Of a stretch of DNA of 64,000 nucleotides, positions 53,622-62,678 are shown piece after piece (position 1 is the stretch's first letter; the number at the start of each line of letters is the position of its first letter). Location: contig NZ_FNPI01000012.1 in the NCBI RefSeq assembly GCF_900107275.1, forward strand, positions 103,891 to 167,890, given 5' to 3'. A model generated the notes under the pieces. The model did no database searches. It had not been told where the DNA came from and saw only the letters and a program-made list of their open reading frames with translations. The translations under genes were made by a program, and so were the position numbers. The DNA comes from Evansella caseinilytica. Its GTDB lineage: Bacteria; Bacillota; Bacilli; Bacillales; Salisediminibacteriaceae.

Positions 53622-55079
53622 ATGGAAAAATCAGGCTTACTGGAGCGGATAACAGTGACAAATGCATTGAGACAGTTGCCGGCAGTCAATGAGCTGCTGC
53701 AAACAGCCCGCGTCACCGCGCTGATACACGGGAAAAGCATACCTCATTTGACGATAAAAGCGTGGATACAGGCGGAACTGCTTGCTTTCCGGAAAGCGCT
53801 TTTAAATGAAATAACGGATTACTTGGATTGGACGCGATCAGATTTTTCCCACGCGGTTATCCAAGCGCTTGAAAAAAAAGCGGGGCTGTTTTTTCCGTAC
53901 CGGTTGCACCGGGTGCTGAACGGCACAGGAACGATCTTACATACGAATCTTGGACGCGCGCGCTTAAGTGAGGAAGCGGTTCAGCGTGTTGTTGAGACTG
54001 CGAAGCACTACAGTACATTGGAATATGATATTCAGAAAGAAAGCCGCGGCTCCAGGCATGATGTCATTGAGGAGTTGCTGACAACAGCGACCGGCGGGGA
54101 GGCTGCGATGGTCGTGAATAATAATGCCGCTGCCGTTTATTTTATTTTGCGCTGTCTGGGGCAAGGGAAAGAAGTGATTGTTTCCCGGGGAGAGCTGATT
54201 GAAATCGGCGGGTCGTTCCGGATTTCGACGATTATGGAGGAAAGCGGGGCACAGCTTGTGGAAGTCGGCACGACGAATAAAACGCATCCGTACGACTATG
54301 CAAATGCCATCACAGACAATACGCGAATTCTGATGAAAGTTCATACCAGCAATTTTAAGACGGTCGGTTTTACAAAGGAAGTAACGGCCGCGGAGTTAAA
54401 AGCGTTGGCTGAAACATATTCCGCTAAGAAAGCTGACACACAGGAAATATTCGTATATGAAGACTTGGGCAGCGGCTCTTTATATCCATTCTGCCATGCT
54501 GGAATCGGGGAGGAGCCTGCGGTAAAAGAAGCGCTAAGATACGCGGATGTTGTTTCCTTCAGCGGCGATAAACTGCTGGGCGGTCCTCAGGCAGGGATTA
54601 TTGCAGGGAAAAAGCAGTGGGTTGACATCTTAAAAAAACATCCGCTGGCGCGAGTACTGCGTGTGGACAAAATGACGCTGGCAGCTTTAGAAGCGACGCT
54701 TCAGAGCTATGTTCACGGAGAAAAGAACGAGCGGGAGATTCCGGTCGTTCGCGATGTCCTGCTAACGAAGGAACAAGTGATGGAGAAGGCTGCGCGATTT
54801 TTGAACGAAGCAGAAGGATTGTCCGGCAAATGGCGCTTGACGCTTCGCGAAGATGTTTCCAAAGTTGGCGGCGGAACGATGCCTCTTGTGGAGCTGCCGA
54901 CGGCAGGTGTATTGCTTGCGCATAGCGACTATTCTTCTGAGGCCTTGAAAAAGGCACTTCATTTTGCCCGTACGCCGGTCATTACAAGAATCGTAAGCGG
55001 ACAAGTATATATTGATTTCCGCACGATTGCGGACGATGAAATACCGATGCTGGTGGAAAGCCTGACGACACTCGAATAA
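53622..55079 (+). CDS. selA: L-seryl-tRNA(Sec) selenium transferase
   Basis: The protein has 485 residues. ATG 53622 lacks a strong ribosome binding site (TTGGGTG upstream), which is unusual here. The PLP-dependent fold shows LNGTGTILHTNLGRARLS near residue 98, VVNNNAAAVYFILRCLGQGK, and the PLP-binding lysine about 317 in SFSGDKLLGGPQAG. SelA converts Ser-tRNA(Sec) to Sec-tRNA(Sec) with selenophosphate. The length is slightly above the E. coli form (463). A strong terminator follows. The promoter probably lies in 53375-53600, but I could not place it. Confidence 0.95.
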   Translation: MEKSGLLERITVTNALRQLPAVNELLQTARVTALIHGKSIPHLTIKAWIQAELLAFRKALLNEITDYLDWTRSDFSHAVIQALEKKAGLFFPYRLHRVLNGTGTILHTNLGRARLSEEAVQRVVETAKHYSTLEYDIQKESRGSRHDVIEELLTTATGGEAAMVVNNNAAAVYFILRCLGQGKEVIVSRGELIEIGGSFRISTIMEESGAQLVEVGTTNKTHPYDYANAITDNTRILMKVHTSNFKTVGFTKEVTAAELKALAETYSAKKADTQEIFVYEDLGSGSLYPFCHAGIGEEPAVKEALRYADVVSFSGDKLLGGPQAGIIAGKKQWVDILKKHPLARVLRVDKMTLAALEATLQSYVHGEKNEREIPVVRDVLLTKEQVMEKAARFLNEAEGLSGKWRLTLREDVSKVGGGTMPLVELPTAGVLLAHSDYSSEALKKALHFARTPVITRIVSGQVYIDFRTIADDEIPMLVESLTTLE

Positions 55080-55095
55080 TATGTCACATTTTTGT

Positions 55096-55144
55096 CACGG
55101 ACCTGGGGTGTGAACTTTTGTTCACACCCCAGGTCCGTGTTTTT
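55096..55144. terminator. Strong terminator after selA and sspP
   Basis: CACGGACCTGGGGTGTGAAC pairs perfectly over 20 bp with its complement around a four-T loop, followed on the plus strand by TTTTT. It stands between convergent selA and sspP and is likely bidirectional. Confidence 0.92.
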
Positions 55145-55151
55145 CTCCGCT

Positions 55152-55289
55152 TTATCCTTCTCCGTCTGTTTGTGGGACGTGGTTCCGTTTCTTCACTTTA
55201 TGAGACCCTGATAGGGGCTCGGGTTGCCCGCTCGGTTTTGTTTTCGAAGCATTGCGGCGCTGATCCTTAAAAGTATTTTTTTCTGCCAT
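55152..55289 (-). CDS. sspP: Small acid-soluble spore protein P
   Basis: The protein has 45 residues; ATG 55289 follows GGAAGGAGGGCAACATC. The sequence is strongly polar with [20 protein letters not shown] and [10 protein letters not shown], closely like SspP of B. subtilis (GQPEPL and RNH are shared). It is a minor spore protein made late in the forespore or coat. In B. subtilis sspP and sspO lie next to the aconitase gene; here the same set is spread over about 1.5 kb with repeats in between. Confidence 0.88.
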   Translation of the reverse strand: MAEKNTFKDQRRNASKTKPSGQPEPLSGSHKVKKRNHVPQTDGEG

Positions 55290-55441
55290 GATGTTGCCCT
55301 CCTTCCAACATTTATTTTTTGCAAAAAAAAATGCTGCCATTCGTCTTGTTGTCGCATAAATTTTAATGAACGGCCATGTATATTTGCTTCTGAACGCTTT
55401 AAACTAATAGGGAAAAGACGAGTGGAAACGGAGGAATAGCC

Positions 55442-55696
55442 ATGCCATACCATAAGAATAAGCGACAGGCATTTGAGGCTGCGCAGCAGGCGTACACCCA
55501 GCTTCAGGAGGCATTTTTGCATTTGCATGAAGAGGATGCCGATTACGGTCATCATCACAAAATGGCGGAGCAGGAGCTGGACGAAGCGATTCAGGTTATC
55601 CGCAAGGCACAAGTGACAGCTTCGGAGCATCAGAAAAAGCAGCTGGATATGTACTCGCGGGAAGTGGAGCGTTATAAGCAGCAGTTGATGGAGTGA
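55442..55696 (+). CDS. Small coiled-coil protein, unknown
   Basis: The protein has 84 residues; ATG follows CGGAGGAATAGCC. It is highly helical (RQAFEAAQQAYTQLQEAFLH, then EQELDEAIQVIRKAQVTASE) with a His cluster (YGHHHK), and lacks Cys and membrane segments. It is divergent from sspP, in a spore-gene neighbourhood. No family was recognised. Confidence 0.65.
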   Translation: MPYHKNKRQAFEAAQQAYTQLQEAFLHLHEEDADYGHHHKMAEQELDEAIQVIRKAQVTASEHQKKQLDMYSREVERYKQQLME

Positions 55697-55762
55697 AAAG
55701 AAGAAGGGATGAAATTCCTGCTGGATGAAAAGGTTTCCAGGACAATATTTCCGATGTGAGGT

Positions 55763-56220
55763 GGCTGTGTCAAAAGCCAAAACGATAAGAGTCTGTTCAA
55801 AAAGGCAATGGTTCCGCACGATGCGCCCCAATTTCGCCTAAGTGCTGCCCACGTCCTATGGGCAACGGCGAAATGTCGTCATCCTGACTCCAAGAAAACC
55901 ACTCACAGTCGGCCTGAAAAGAATGCATCGGCTTCACCCATTGCTTAGTGCTTGTTCAAATAAGATAAAAACCGATCTTTTTGAACAAGCACTATAAAAA
56001 AATATCAGGGCAATGGCGCCGTGCTTGTCTCTTCCTCTGCAAGCACAGCTAAGATGACTATCCGTCGAGACAACTCGATGGGAAAGGCATCGTAGCTTTG
56101 CTCTTCGCTGCACGCTCGATAGGAAAAAAACACGCCTATCGAGCTTTTGAAAAGATGCAGCGGCTTCGCTCATTGCTTCGGGGGTATCTCAAAAGGGAAA
56201 AACATCCTTTTGAGATACCC
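55763..56220 (+). repeat. R3 intergenic repeat, copy 2, interrupted by a MITE
   Basis: GGCTGTGTCAAAAGCCAAAA (55763) and ATATCAGGGCAATGGC (from about 56000) are adjacent in R3 copy 1 but are split here by MITE copy 9. The right part continues to the hairpin GGGTATCTCAAAAGG/CCTTTTGAGATACCC at 56182-56220. The R3 copy is therefore older than the MITE insertion. Confidence 0.8.
55789..55992 (-). mobile_element. MITE copy 9, nested in R3
   Basis: The 204-bp element runs from GAGTCTGTTCAAAAAGG to the complement of GTGCTTGTTCAAAAAGA. Flanks are GATAA (55784-55788) and TATAA (55993-55997), one base different. One arm of its hairpin end has a one-base insertion (CAAATAAGAT). Confidence 0.88.
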
Positions 56221-56225
56221 TTTTT
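56182..56225 (+). terminator. Hairpin with T run at the R3 end
   Basis: GGGTATCTCAAAAGG and CCTTTTGAGATACCC form a perfect 15-bp stem with a nine-base loop, followed by TTTTT. The stop codon of sspO overlaps the T run on the other strand. Confidence 0.75.
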
Positions 56226-56370
56226 ACTGCCGCTTTTTTGTTTTTTTATTGAATTGTCGTGCTTCCGGGGTTATCGGATCGTTGATGTGTCCATCTTCAT
56301 GAATGCCTCCGCCTTGCGTTTTGGCGTCGTTCATACCAGGGCGTTTATTCTCTTTTTTTATCAATGGCAT
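56224..56370 (-). CDS. sspO: Small acid-soluble spore protein O
   Basis: The protein has 48 residues from ATG 56370; a GTG three codons earlier (56379) is closer to the AGGAGGTGAG site and equally possible. KKENKRPGMNDAKTQGGG followed by PEARQFNKKTKKRQ is like SspO of B. subtilis (PGMN.AK.QG and the Lys-rich end are shared). It is a minor spore protein. It lies upstream of aconitase and divergent from it, where the B. subtilis genes are also found, which supports common gene order. Confidence 0.85.
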   Translation of the reverse strand: MPLIKKENKRPGMNDAKTQGGGIHEDGHINDPITPEARQFNKKTKKRQ

Positions 56371-56613
56371 ATCGGCCACCTCACCTCCTGCAGATTAGTT
56401 TGTACAATGTCTTCCCGATTTATCTAGCTGTTAAAAACTGTTTTGGAGAGGCAAACGACATTATTTCCCACTGGAGAAAATTTATCTCAACCAAAAGCGT
56501 GAAAAATGAAAAACTACGTGAATCAACGCCATTTTTCTCGTGTTTTCGCTCTGCTCGGCGCATTTTCCAATGACGGAATAACAAAATTGTGACAAATTTT
56601 CGAATAATGCATT

Positions 56614-56642
56614 TAGACAATTTCAACTATCTGTTATATGAT
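56614..56642 (+). promoter_or_regulatory. Sigma-A promoter of aconitase
   Basis: TAGACA and TATGAT, each one base from consensus, are spaced by 17 bases and end 22 bases before the start codon. AATTTTCGAATAATG at about 56597 has 11 of 15 matches to the CodY motif, which is suggestive but not sufficient. Confidence 0.7.
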
Positions 56643-56664
56643 AGTACATGAGGAGGGAGTACAT

Positions 56665-59388
56665 ATGTCAAAAGATAATCAGTCATTGTACAATGCGAAG
56701 CGTACGTTTGAAATAAATGGAAAAACGTACAACTTTTATGATCTGAAAGCAATAGAAGAGGCAGGGGTCGCAATCGTTTCCAACTTGCCGTATTCCATCA
56801 AAGTGCTTTTGGAATCTGTTCTACGCCAATATGACGGAAAAGTGATTAAAGAAGAGCACGTTGAAAACTTAGCAAAATGGGGGACGAACGAAGTCAAAAA
56901 CATCGATGTTCCTTTTAAACCGTCAAGGGTGATTTTGCAGGACTTCACCGGAGTGCCTGCCGTCGTTGACCTCGCGTCACTTCGAAAAGCGATGGCGGAT
57001 TTAGGCGGCGATCCGAACCGCATCAACCCTGCGATTCCTGTGGATCTTGTCGTTGACCATTCAGTCCAGGTCGATGATTTCGGCGGTGCTGATTCCCTAT
57101 TGCGCAACATGCAATTGGAATTTGAGCGAAATGAAGAGCGCTATAAATTCTTAAGCTGGGCGCAAAAGTCGTTTGACAATTACCGCGCGGTTCCCCCTGC
57201 TACTGGAATTGTTCACCAAGTTAACTTGGAATATTTAGCTAATGTTGTCCAGGAAGAGGAAAAAGGCGGCGAGCTTGTTGCTTTCCCTGACTCTCTTGTT
57301 GGTACAGATTCACATACAACAATGATTAACGGGCTCGGCGTTTTAGGATGGGGCGTCGGCGGTATCGAAGCGGAAGCGGGCATGCTGCAGCAACCATCTT
57401 ATTTTCCTGTGCCGGAAGTCATCGGAGTAAAGCTCATCGGCACGATGCCGGACGGTGCTACGGCAACCGACCTCGCCCTGAAAGTGACGCAGGTGCTCCG
57501 TGAGAAGAAAGTCGTTGGAAAGTTTGTTGAGTATTTCGGTCCAGGCTTGGAAAAAATGACGTTGGCCGACCGGGCAACGATTTCCAATATGGCGCCAGAA
57601 TACGGTGCAACTTGCGGATTCTTCCCGGTGGATGAAGAAACATTGAATTATCTCCGCTTTACCGGACGCAGCGAAAAGCTTGTGAACCTAGTGGAAGCAT
57701 ATTGCAAAGCGAACCATCTTTTCTATACTCCTGACATGCCGGATCCGACATTTACCGATGTGGTGGAAATTGACCTGTCACAAATACAGCCAAACCTATC
57801 CGGTCCGAAGCGGCCGCAGGATTTAATCCCGCTTGCCGGAATGAAAAACGAATGGCGAAAGGCGTTGACAGCTCCTGTCGGAAACCAGGGCTTCGGTCTG
57901 TCCGCGGACGAAACAGAAAAGCAAGTGACCGTGCAACATCCGGACGGCAATGCGTCGACGCTGAAAACAGGTTCGGTTGTCATCGCGGCAATCACAAGCT
58001 GTACCAATACATCCAATCCGTACGTTATGATCGGTGCCGGACTTGTTGCGAAAAAGGCTGTGGAAAAAGGGCTGCAAGTGCCTGAATATGTGAAAACAAG
58101 CCTCGCTCCCGGATCAAAGGTGGTTACCGGGTATCTGCACGATGCCGGCTTAACACCATATCTTGATCAGCTGGGCTTTAACGTTGTCGGTTACGGGTGT
58201 ACAACCTGTATCGGAAACAGCGGCCCGCTTCCTGCCGAAATTGAAGCCGGCATCGCCGAAAACGATCTCACCGTGGCTTCCGTACTGAGTGGAAACCGCA
58301 ACTTTGAAGGCCGGATTCATCCGCTGGTAAAAGCGAACTATTTAGCTTCACCGCCATTGGTGGTTGCCTATGCGTTGGCAGGTACAGTGGATATTGACTT
58401 ATATAATGAACCTATCGGCCGGGATAAAGCCGGTAATGACATTTACTTCAACGATATTTGGCCAAGTCACGACGAAATTCAGGCAGCAATGGAAACAGCA
58501 GTCGCGCCTGAGCTGTTCAAAAAGCAATACGAGCGGGTATTTGATGACAATGAAGCGTGGAACAAGCTGGAAACCACCGATGAAGATTTGTATACATGGG
58601 ATCTGGAATCAACTTATATTCAAAATCCGCCGTTCTTTGAAAATCTTTCCCCTGAACCGGAAAAGGTCAAGGCGCTTAGCGAACTCCGTGCTGTTGCCAA
58701 GCTTGGCGATTCCGTCACAACGGACCATATCTCGCCGGCCGGATCGATTGCCAAGGACAGCCCTGCCGGTAAATACTTGATGGAAAAAGGCTTGACACCG
58801 GCGCAATTCAACTCTTACGGTTCCCGCCGCGGCAACCATGAGGTAATGATGCGCGGTACATTTGCCAACATCCGGATCAAAAACCAGCTGGCCCCGGGAA
58901 CGGAAGGCGGTTATACGACATACTGGCCGACAGGGGAAGTCATGTCCATTTACGATGCTTGCATGAAATATAAGCTGGAAGGTACAGGACTTGCTGTTCT
59001 CGCCGGCAAGGATTACGGTATGGGAAGCTCCCGTGACTGGGCGGCAAAAGGAACGAATCTTCTCGGTATCAAAACGGTTATTGCCGAAAGCTTCGAACGA
59101 ATTCACAGAAGCAACCTTGTGCTGATGGGTGTTCTTCCGCTTCAATTTAAAGATGGAGAGAATGCAGAATCATTCGGGTTAACTGGAAAAGAAGAATTCC
59201 ATGTGGAGGTGTCCGATGACATCCAGCCGCGCGATTATGTCACGGTAACGGCAAAGAATCCGGAAACCGGTAAAGAAACTGCTTTTGAAGTACTTGCCCG
59301 CTTCGATAGCGAAGTGGAAATCGATTATTACCGTCACGGCGGTATCCTGCCGATGGTATTGCGCAACGCGCTGAACGAAAGTAAATAA
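56665..59388 (+). CDS. acnA: Aconitate hydratase
   Basis: The protein has 907 residues. ATG 56665 follows GAGGAGGGAGTACAT; an ATG at 56638 lies inside the promoter and is excluded. Iron-sulfur ligands are Cys446 (SCTNTSNP) and Cys512 and Cys515 ([11 protein letters not shown]). Active-site stretches include [14 protein letters not shown] and [19 protein letters not shown]. AcnA (CitB in B. subtilis) converts citrate to isocitrate, and in that species also binds RNA when iron is low. A hairpin follows. It is next to citrate synthase, though on the other strand. Confidence 0.97.
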   Translation: MSKDNQSLYNAKRTFEINGKTYNFYDLKAIEEAGVAIVSNLPYSIKVLLESVLRQYDGKVIKEEHVENLAKWGTNEVKNIDVPFKPSRVILQDFTGVPAVVDLASLRKAMADLGGDPNRINPAIPVDLVVDHSVQVDDFGGADSLLRNMQLEFERNEERYKFLSWAQKSFDNYRAVPPATGIVHQVNLEYLANVVQEEEKGGELVAFPDSLVGTDSHTTMINGLGVLGWGVGGIEAEAGMLQQPSYFPVPEVIGVKLIGTMPDGATATDLALKVTQVLREKKVVGKFVEYFGPGLEKMTLADRATISNMAPEYGATCGFFPVDEETLNYLRFTGRSEKLVNLVEAYCKANHLFYTPDMPDPTFTDVVEIDLSQIQPNLSGPKRPQDLIPLAGMKNEWRKALTAPVGNQGFGLSADETEKQVTVQHPDGNASTLKTGSVVIAAITSCTNTSNPYVMIGAGLVAKKAVEKGLQVPEYVKTSLAPGSKVVTGYLHDAGLTPYLDQLGFNVVGYGCTTCIGNSGPLPAEIEAGIAENDLTVASVLSGNRNFEGRIHPLVKANYLASPPLVVAYALAGTVDIDLYNEPIGRDKAGNDIYFNDIWPSHDEIQAAMETAVAPELFKKQYERVFDDNEAWNKLETTDEDLYTWDLESTYIQNPPFFENLSPEPEKVKALSELRAVAKLGDSVTTDHISPAGSIAKDSPAGKYLMEKGLTPAQFNSYGSRRGNHEVMMRGTFANIRIKNQLAPGTEGGYTTYWPTGEVMSIYDACMKYKLEGTGLAVLAGKDYGMGSSRDWAAKGTNLLGIKTVIAESFERIHRSNLVLMGVLPLQFKDGENAESFGLTGKEEFHVEVSDDIQPRDYVTVTAKNPETGKETAFEVLARFDSEVEIDYYRHGGILPMVLRNALNESK

Positions 59389-59410
59389 GCATCCGTGTGA
59401 AAAAAAGAGG

Positions 59411-59448
59411 GGTGCCATCAAAGGTATAAAACGACCTTTGGCGGCACC
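59411..59448 (+). terminator. Terminator after aconitase
   Basis: GGTGCC-ATC-AAAGGT pairs with ACCTTT-GGC-GGCACC around an eight-base loop, followed by TTTAGTG. The T run is short. Confidence 0.75.
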
Positions 59449-59494
59449 TTTAGTGTACTCAGTAGCTGATGAATGAATTTTTCTTCACAGAAAA

Positions 59495-60589
59495 TTACAC
59501 CTCTTTAAAGTCGCCGATATATTGCGACTGCGGCCGGTAGATTGTATTATCTTTCGCCTGCTCCAGCACGTGTGCTGTCCAGCCGACGATCCGCGCTGCC
59601 GTGAAGGTGGGTGTGAAAAGCTCCGACGCCAGATCAATGGATTTCATGATCGCCGCCGCGTAAAACTCCACATTTGTATATAATGAACGTCCCGGTTTTA
59701 ATTCATGCAACACGTCCACCGCCACCTTTTCAACATGCACGGCTAGATCAAGCCAGCTGTCTTTTCCGCGTAATTGGAGCAGTTTTTGTTTTAAGGCATC
59801 GGCCCTCGGATCATGCGTTTTATAGATGCGGTGCCCGAATCCCATCAGCCGTTCCCCAGCGGTGAGCTTTTTGCGGATAACCTGTTCCGCTTTCTCCGGC
59901 ATCTCCACTTCATTGAGCAATTCAATAACGCCTGAAGGTGCGCCGCCATGCAACGGCCCTTTCATTGTCCCGATAGCCGAGGTGATGGCTGAAATCATAT
60001 CGGACTCTGTGGAGGCGGTCACCCTTGCCGAAAAGGTGGAAGCATTCATTCCATGCTCCAACGTCAGTATCATATACGTTTCAAGGGCGTCCACCTGCGC
60101 TTTTGCCGGTCTTTCCCCGTTCATCATGTACAAGTAGTTTTCGATATGGGTGAATGCTTCTTCCGGTTCCTTTGCTGTTCTACCACAGGTGCTGTTTTGC
60201 CAATAGGCGATGATTGTCGGCAGAACGGCGGTTAATCTCACCGCCTGATCGATCGTCGGCGTTTGCCGGGCCTTCCCCGGAGTTTCCGTTAATATCGCTG
60301 CGCGAATGACACTCATCAAATCCAATTGCTTGGGAAGCGCATTCATAACAGCTTTCATGGCAGGAGTTAACGCTCTGTTTTTTGCCAGCGCTTTGTTCAG
60401 TTCCATGGCTTCCGATGCAGACGGCAATTTCCCATTCCATAGCAAAAACACTGTCTCTTCAAAGGAATGATTTGCCGTAAGATAACCGATATCATACCCC
60501 CTGTAAATCAGTTTTCCTTGCTCACCGTCAATATGGCTGATGCGGGTTTCCGCGGCCACAACATCCTTTAATCCTTTCGCGATCATCAT
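59495..60589 (-). CDS. citA: Citrate synthase, CitA type
   Basis: The protein has 364 residues; ATG follows GGAGTGAATC. Key features are LIYRGYDIGYL near residue 27, EHGMNASTFSARVTASTESD, LHGGAPSGVIELL and GFGHRIYKTHDPRA with the oxaloacetate-binding His, and a late Asp/Arg pair. It condenses acetyl-CoA and oxaloacetate. In B. subtilis citA is the minor citrate synthase and lies divergent to its LysR regulator citR, exactly as here. A second citrate synthase may exist elsewhere. Confidence 0.93.
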   Translation of the reverse strand: MMIAKGLKDVVAAETRISHIDGEQGKLIYRGYDIGYLTANHSFEETVFLLWNGKLPSASEAMELNKALAKNRALTPAMKAVMNALPKQLDLMSVIRAAILTETPGKARQTPTIDQAVRLTAVLPTIIAYWQNSTCGRTAKEPEEAFTHIENYLYMMNGERPAKAQVDALETYMILTLEHGMNASTFSARVTASTESDMISAITSAIGTMKGPLHGGAPSGVIELLNEVEMPEKAEQVIRKKLTAGERLMGFGHRIYKTHDPRADALKQKLLQLRGKDSWLDLAVHVEKVAVDVLHELKPGRSLYTNVEFYAAAIMKSIDLASELFTPTFTAARIVGWTAHVLEQAKDNTIYRPQSQYIGDFKEV

Positions 60590-60695
60590 GATTCACTCCT
60601 TCCTTTGTTGCAAATATTGTATAATGAATAATTGATTAATAATATTAAATATTCTTAAATTAATTGATTATAAAAATGAATAAGGAGAGGACGTT
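60590..60695. promoter_or_regulatory. citA-citR divergent control region
   Basis: About 105 AT-rich bases carry promoters for both genes. AATTGATTA occurs twice (about 60630 and 60660), and AATATTAAATATT is palindromic. LysR regulators usually bind T-N11-A dyads in such regions, but I could not choose one reliably. Confidence 0.45.
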
Positions 60696-61574
60696 ATGGA
60701 ATTACAATGGATCAAAACCTTTCTTGCTGCGGCGGACTACGGTAATTTTCGAAAAACAGCCGAGCAATTGTTTATTTCTCAGCCGACGGTGACCGTGCAT
60801 ATCAAGCAGCTGGAAAAAGAATTGGGAATGCTTTTGTTTCAAAGAGAAGGGAAAAAAATAAAGCTTACCGAAGCGGGCAGGAGGTATCGGAAACATGCAA
60901 GGAAGCTGATGAATGTTTATGAATCAGGAATGGAGGATCTGCAAATGTTTAGTCAGGGCTTCACAACGAAGCTGTCGCTCGGCATTTCCCCGTTGATTGC
61001 GGATACCGTTTTACCGTTTGTGCTGAAGCAGTATATCAAGAAACATCCGCAAGTGGAGATTTCCATCGAAATCATTGAATCAAAGGATATTGAAAAAGCG
61101 GTTCTTGACGAAGTGGTGGATATCGGTCTATCCTGCCTGCAAAGCTTTCATGCTGAGCTGAAAAGCATCTTGCTTTATCAAGACAAAGTGGTGCTGGTGG
61201 CGCCGCACGACGGCAGGGATTTTGAATCTGCGTTACCGATCGATGAAGAAGAGATTCTGTCTTCAGGCCATTTGCTGACGCATAATCATCCGGGCTATTG
61301 GGAGGGTTTGTGCAGGACGGTAAAGCGGTTTTATCCCGGCATCCGGATGATGAAGGTATCGCAGATTCATATTACAAGGCGCTTTATTGCCGAAGGCCTC
61401 GGCGTTTCCTATCTCCCTTCGGCCACCGTCAGACGGGAACTGCTGGAAGGCAGGCTTATCGAAGTGGAATCACGCACTTTCCCGCTGCCGAAAGCCGATA
61501 CATACGCCGTCTTAAAATATCATCATCAGGAGCAAAAAGAATTTTTGGCCTTCCTGTCGCACTTCCGTTTTTAA
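60696..61574 (+). CDS. citR: LysR family regulator of citrate synthase, CitR type
   Basis: The protein has 292 residues; ATG follows AAGGAGAGGACGTT. The N-terminal winged helix reads MELQWIKTFLAAADYGNFRK, then SQPTVTVHIKQLEKELGMLL, the usual LysR DNA-binding helix. The effector domain follows from about residue 90 (LSLGISPLIADTVLPFVLKQ). CitR represses citA in B. subtilis; the same divergent pair here supports that role. The effector is not deduced. Confidence 0.9.
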   Translation: MELQWIKTFLAAADYGNFRKTAEQLFISQPTVTVHIKQLEKELGMLLFQREGKKIKLTEAGRRYRKHARKLMNVYESGMEDLQMFSQGFTTKLSLGISPLIADTVLPFVLKQYIKKHPQVEISIEIIESKDIEKAVLDEVVDIGLSCLQSFHAELKSILLYQDKVVLVAPHDGRDFESALPIDEEEILSSGHLLTHNHPGYWEGLCRTVKRFYPGIRMMKVSQIHITRRFIAEGLGVSYLPSATVRRELLEGRLIEVESRTFPLPKADTYAVLKYHHQEQKEFLAFLSHFRF

Positions 61575-62139
61575 CTGGAAGCTTCATCTGTTGGAATGAA
61601 TATTTCCCCTGCTCGTGGTTGATGTGGAAAAAAGGAAATGATGAGGGTGTCATCCTACCAATTCTTAAATTTAATGAATATTGGGATTTCAGTGATGGGG
61701 CACGACATTTTGTCAGTGAGATAATCAGTCGTGAGCCGGTGAAGGAAATTCGCATCCGCTTTGCGGATTATGAATAGTTTCAATCAAGTAACAGGTGCCT
61801 GGCACCCGGGGGCAGGCATGAATGACTGCACCAGGTGTCAGGGACGGTACAAGGCTTTTTGATTGCGGCTCGCGTGAATTGCCCGGACTCAAGCTCGCTC
61901 AAATCTCCCAAATGTTCGGGAATGGAGTCTGCTCATTTTAACTACGGTATTCGTGTTTGCGACACATTTGGACCGGACTCCACCTCGCCCATGCTCCTGA
62001 ATCATTCCGCTCTGATGAATGACGCCTCCATTAGACAGGACTTCATCGCGCTTTTTTCTATCGAAAACTTATGAAGGAGCTAGATTTAGCAAAGTGTTAA
62101 ATACAAAAATAGTAAAAACGACTTTTTCTGACAAATCTA
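61575..62139. other. Intergenic stretch with a short open tail and inverted repeats
   Basis: A frame at 61627-61777 reads MWKKGNDEGVILPILKFNEY and ends ...IRIRFADYE after 50 residues. It has no ribosome binding site and may be the tail of a lost gene. At 61794-61806 lies the perfect inverted repeat GGTGCC-T-GGCACC, with a second related block (GCACCAGGTGTCAGG) at about 61829. From 61900 to 62130 nothing was recognised. Confidence 0.4.
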
Positions 62140-62168
62140 TTGATTTTATTTTCAGAATATTGTATGCT
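62140..62168 (+). promoter_or_regulatory. Sigma-A-type promoter of the intact secreted protein
   Basis: TTGATT and TATGCT are spaced by 17 bases and end 42 bases before the start codon. Confidence 0.6.
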
Positions 62169-62209
62169 CTTCTTGAAGTCCAAATATTACCATGGAAGGA
62201 GGTGTAAAA

Positions 62210-62614
62210 ATGAAAAAATTACTTAGTAGTTTTGTAGCTTTCGGTCTAGTATTTTCGATTGCAGCCGTAACTCTTTTTGCCGCATCCGAAGACATTGTAG
62301 AAGAAGAATTAGTAGCAAGTGCACAAGTAGGCGCAAGACTGAATAAATCCACTCAAGAAGTGATTGCCGGAAATTGGGTTTATTGGACAATTTATGCGGT
62401 TGGCGGAACCCCGCAGTATGGTTACGCAATAAATCCCGGAGATGGTCGAGGCTACCTTCCTACTCATACTTCTTCCGCATCATCATTTAATTACCCTCGC
62501 TATCAATATAGTACTAATCCAACAAGTTATCGAAGTTATACTGTAACGGCCCGGGTGTCCGACCAATATTCTTCCGGCACAGTAACAGCGACGGTTTTGT
62601 GGTATCCGAATTAA
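62210..62614 (+). CDS. Small secreted Ig/PKD-like protein
   Basis: The protein has 134 residues. ATG 62210 is eight bases after GGAGG; an upstream in-frame ATG precedes the site. The signal peptide (KKLLSSFVAFGLVFSIAAV) is probably cleaved near AASED or VASAQ. The mature part looks like one beta-sandwich: VIAGNWVYWTIYAVGGTPQY, then SYTVTARVSDQYSSGTVTAT and a short WYPN end, typical of Ig/PKD-like folds. The signal peptide and layout match the broken gene at 1490. It is followed 64 bases later by an FtsX-type permease. A role as a ligand, cargo or partner of the permease is inferred from the repeated pairing. Confidence 0.75.
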   Translation: MKKLLSSFVAFGLVFSIAAVTLFAASEDIVEEELVASAQVGARLNKSTQEVIAGNWVYWTIYAVGGTPQYGYAINPGDGRGYLPTHTSSASSFNYPRYQYSTNPTSYRSYTVTARVSDQYSSGTVTATVLWYPN

Positions 62615-62678
62615 TCGTTTCCTTGAGGCGACAGTGACGTTACTGCTCGCCTTATACATATTATAGAGGGGGAGAAAC

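Noticed and set aside
56597..56611. CodY box upstream of aconitase
   Set aside because: 11 of 15 matches in an AT-rich region is not enough to call.
61794..61845. Terminator of citR
   Set aside because: It lies over 200 bases beyond the stop and has no T run; it is more like a small dispersed repeat.
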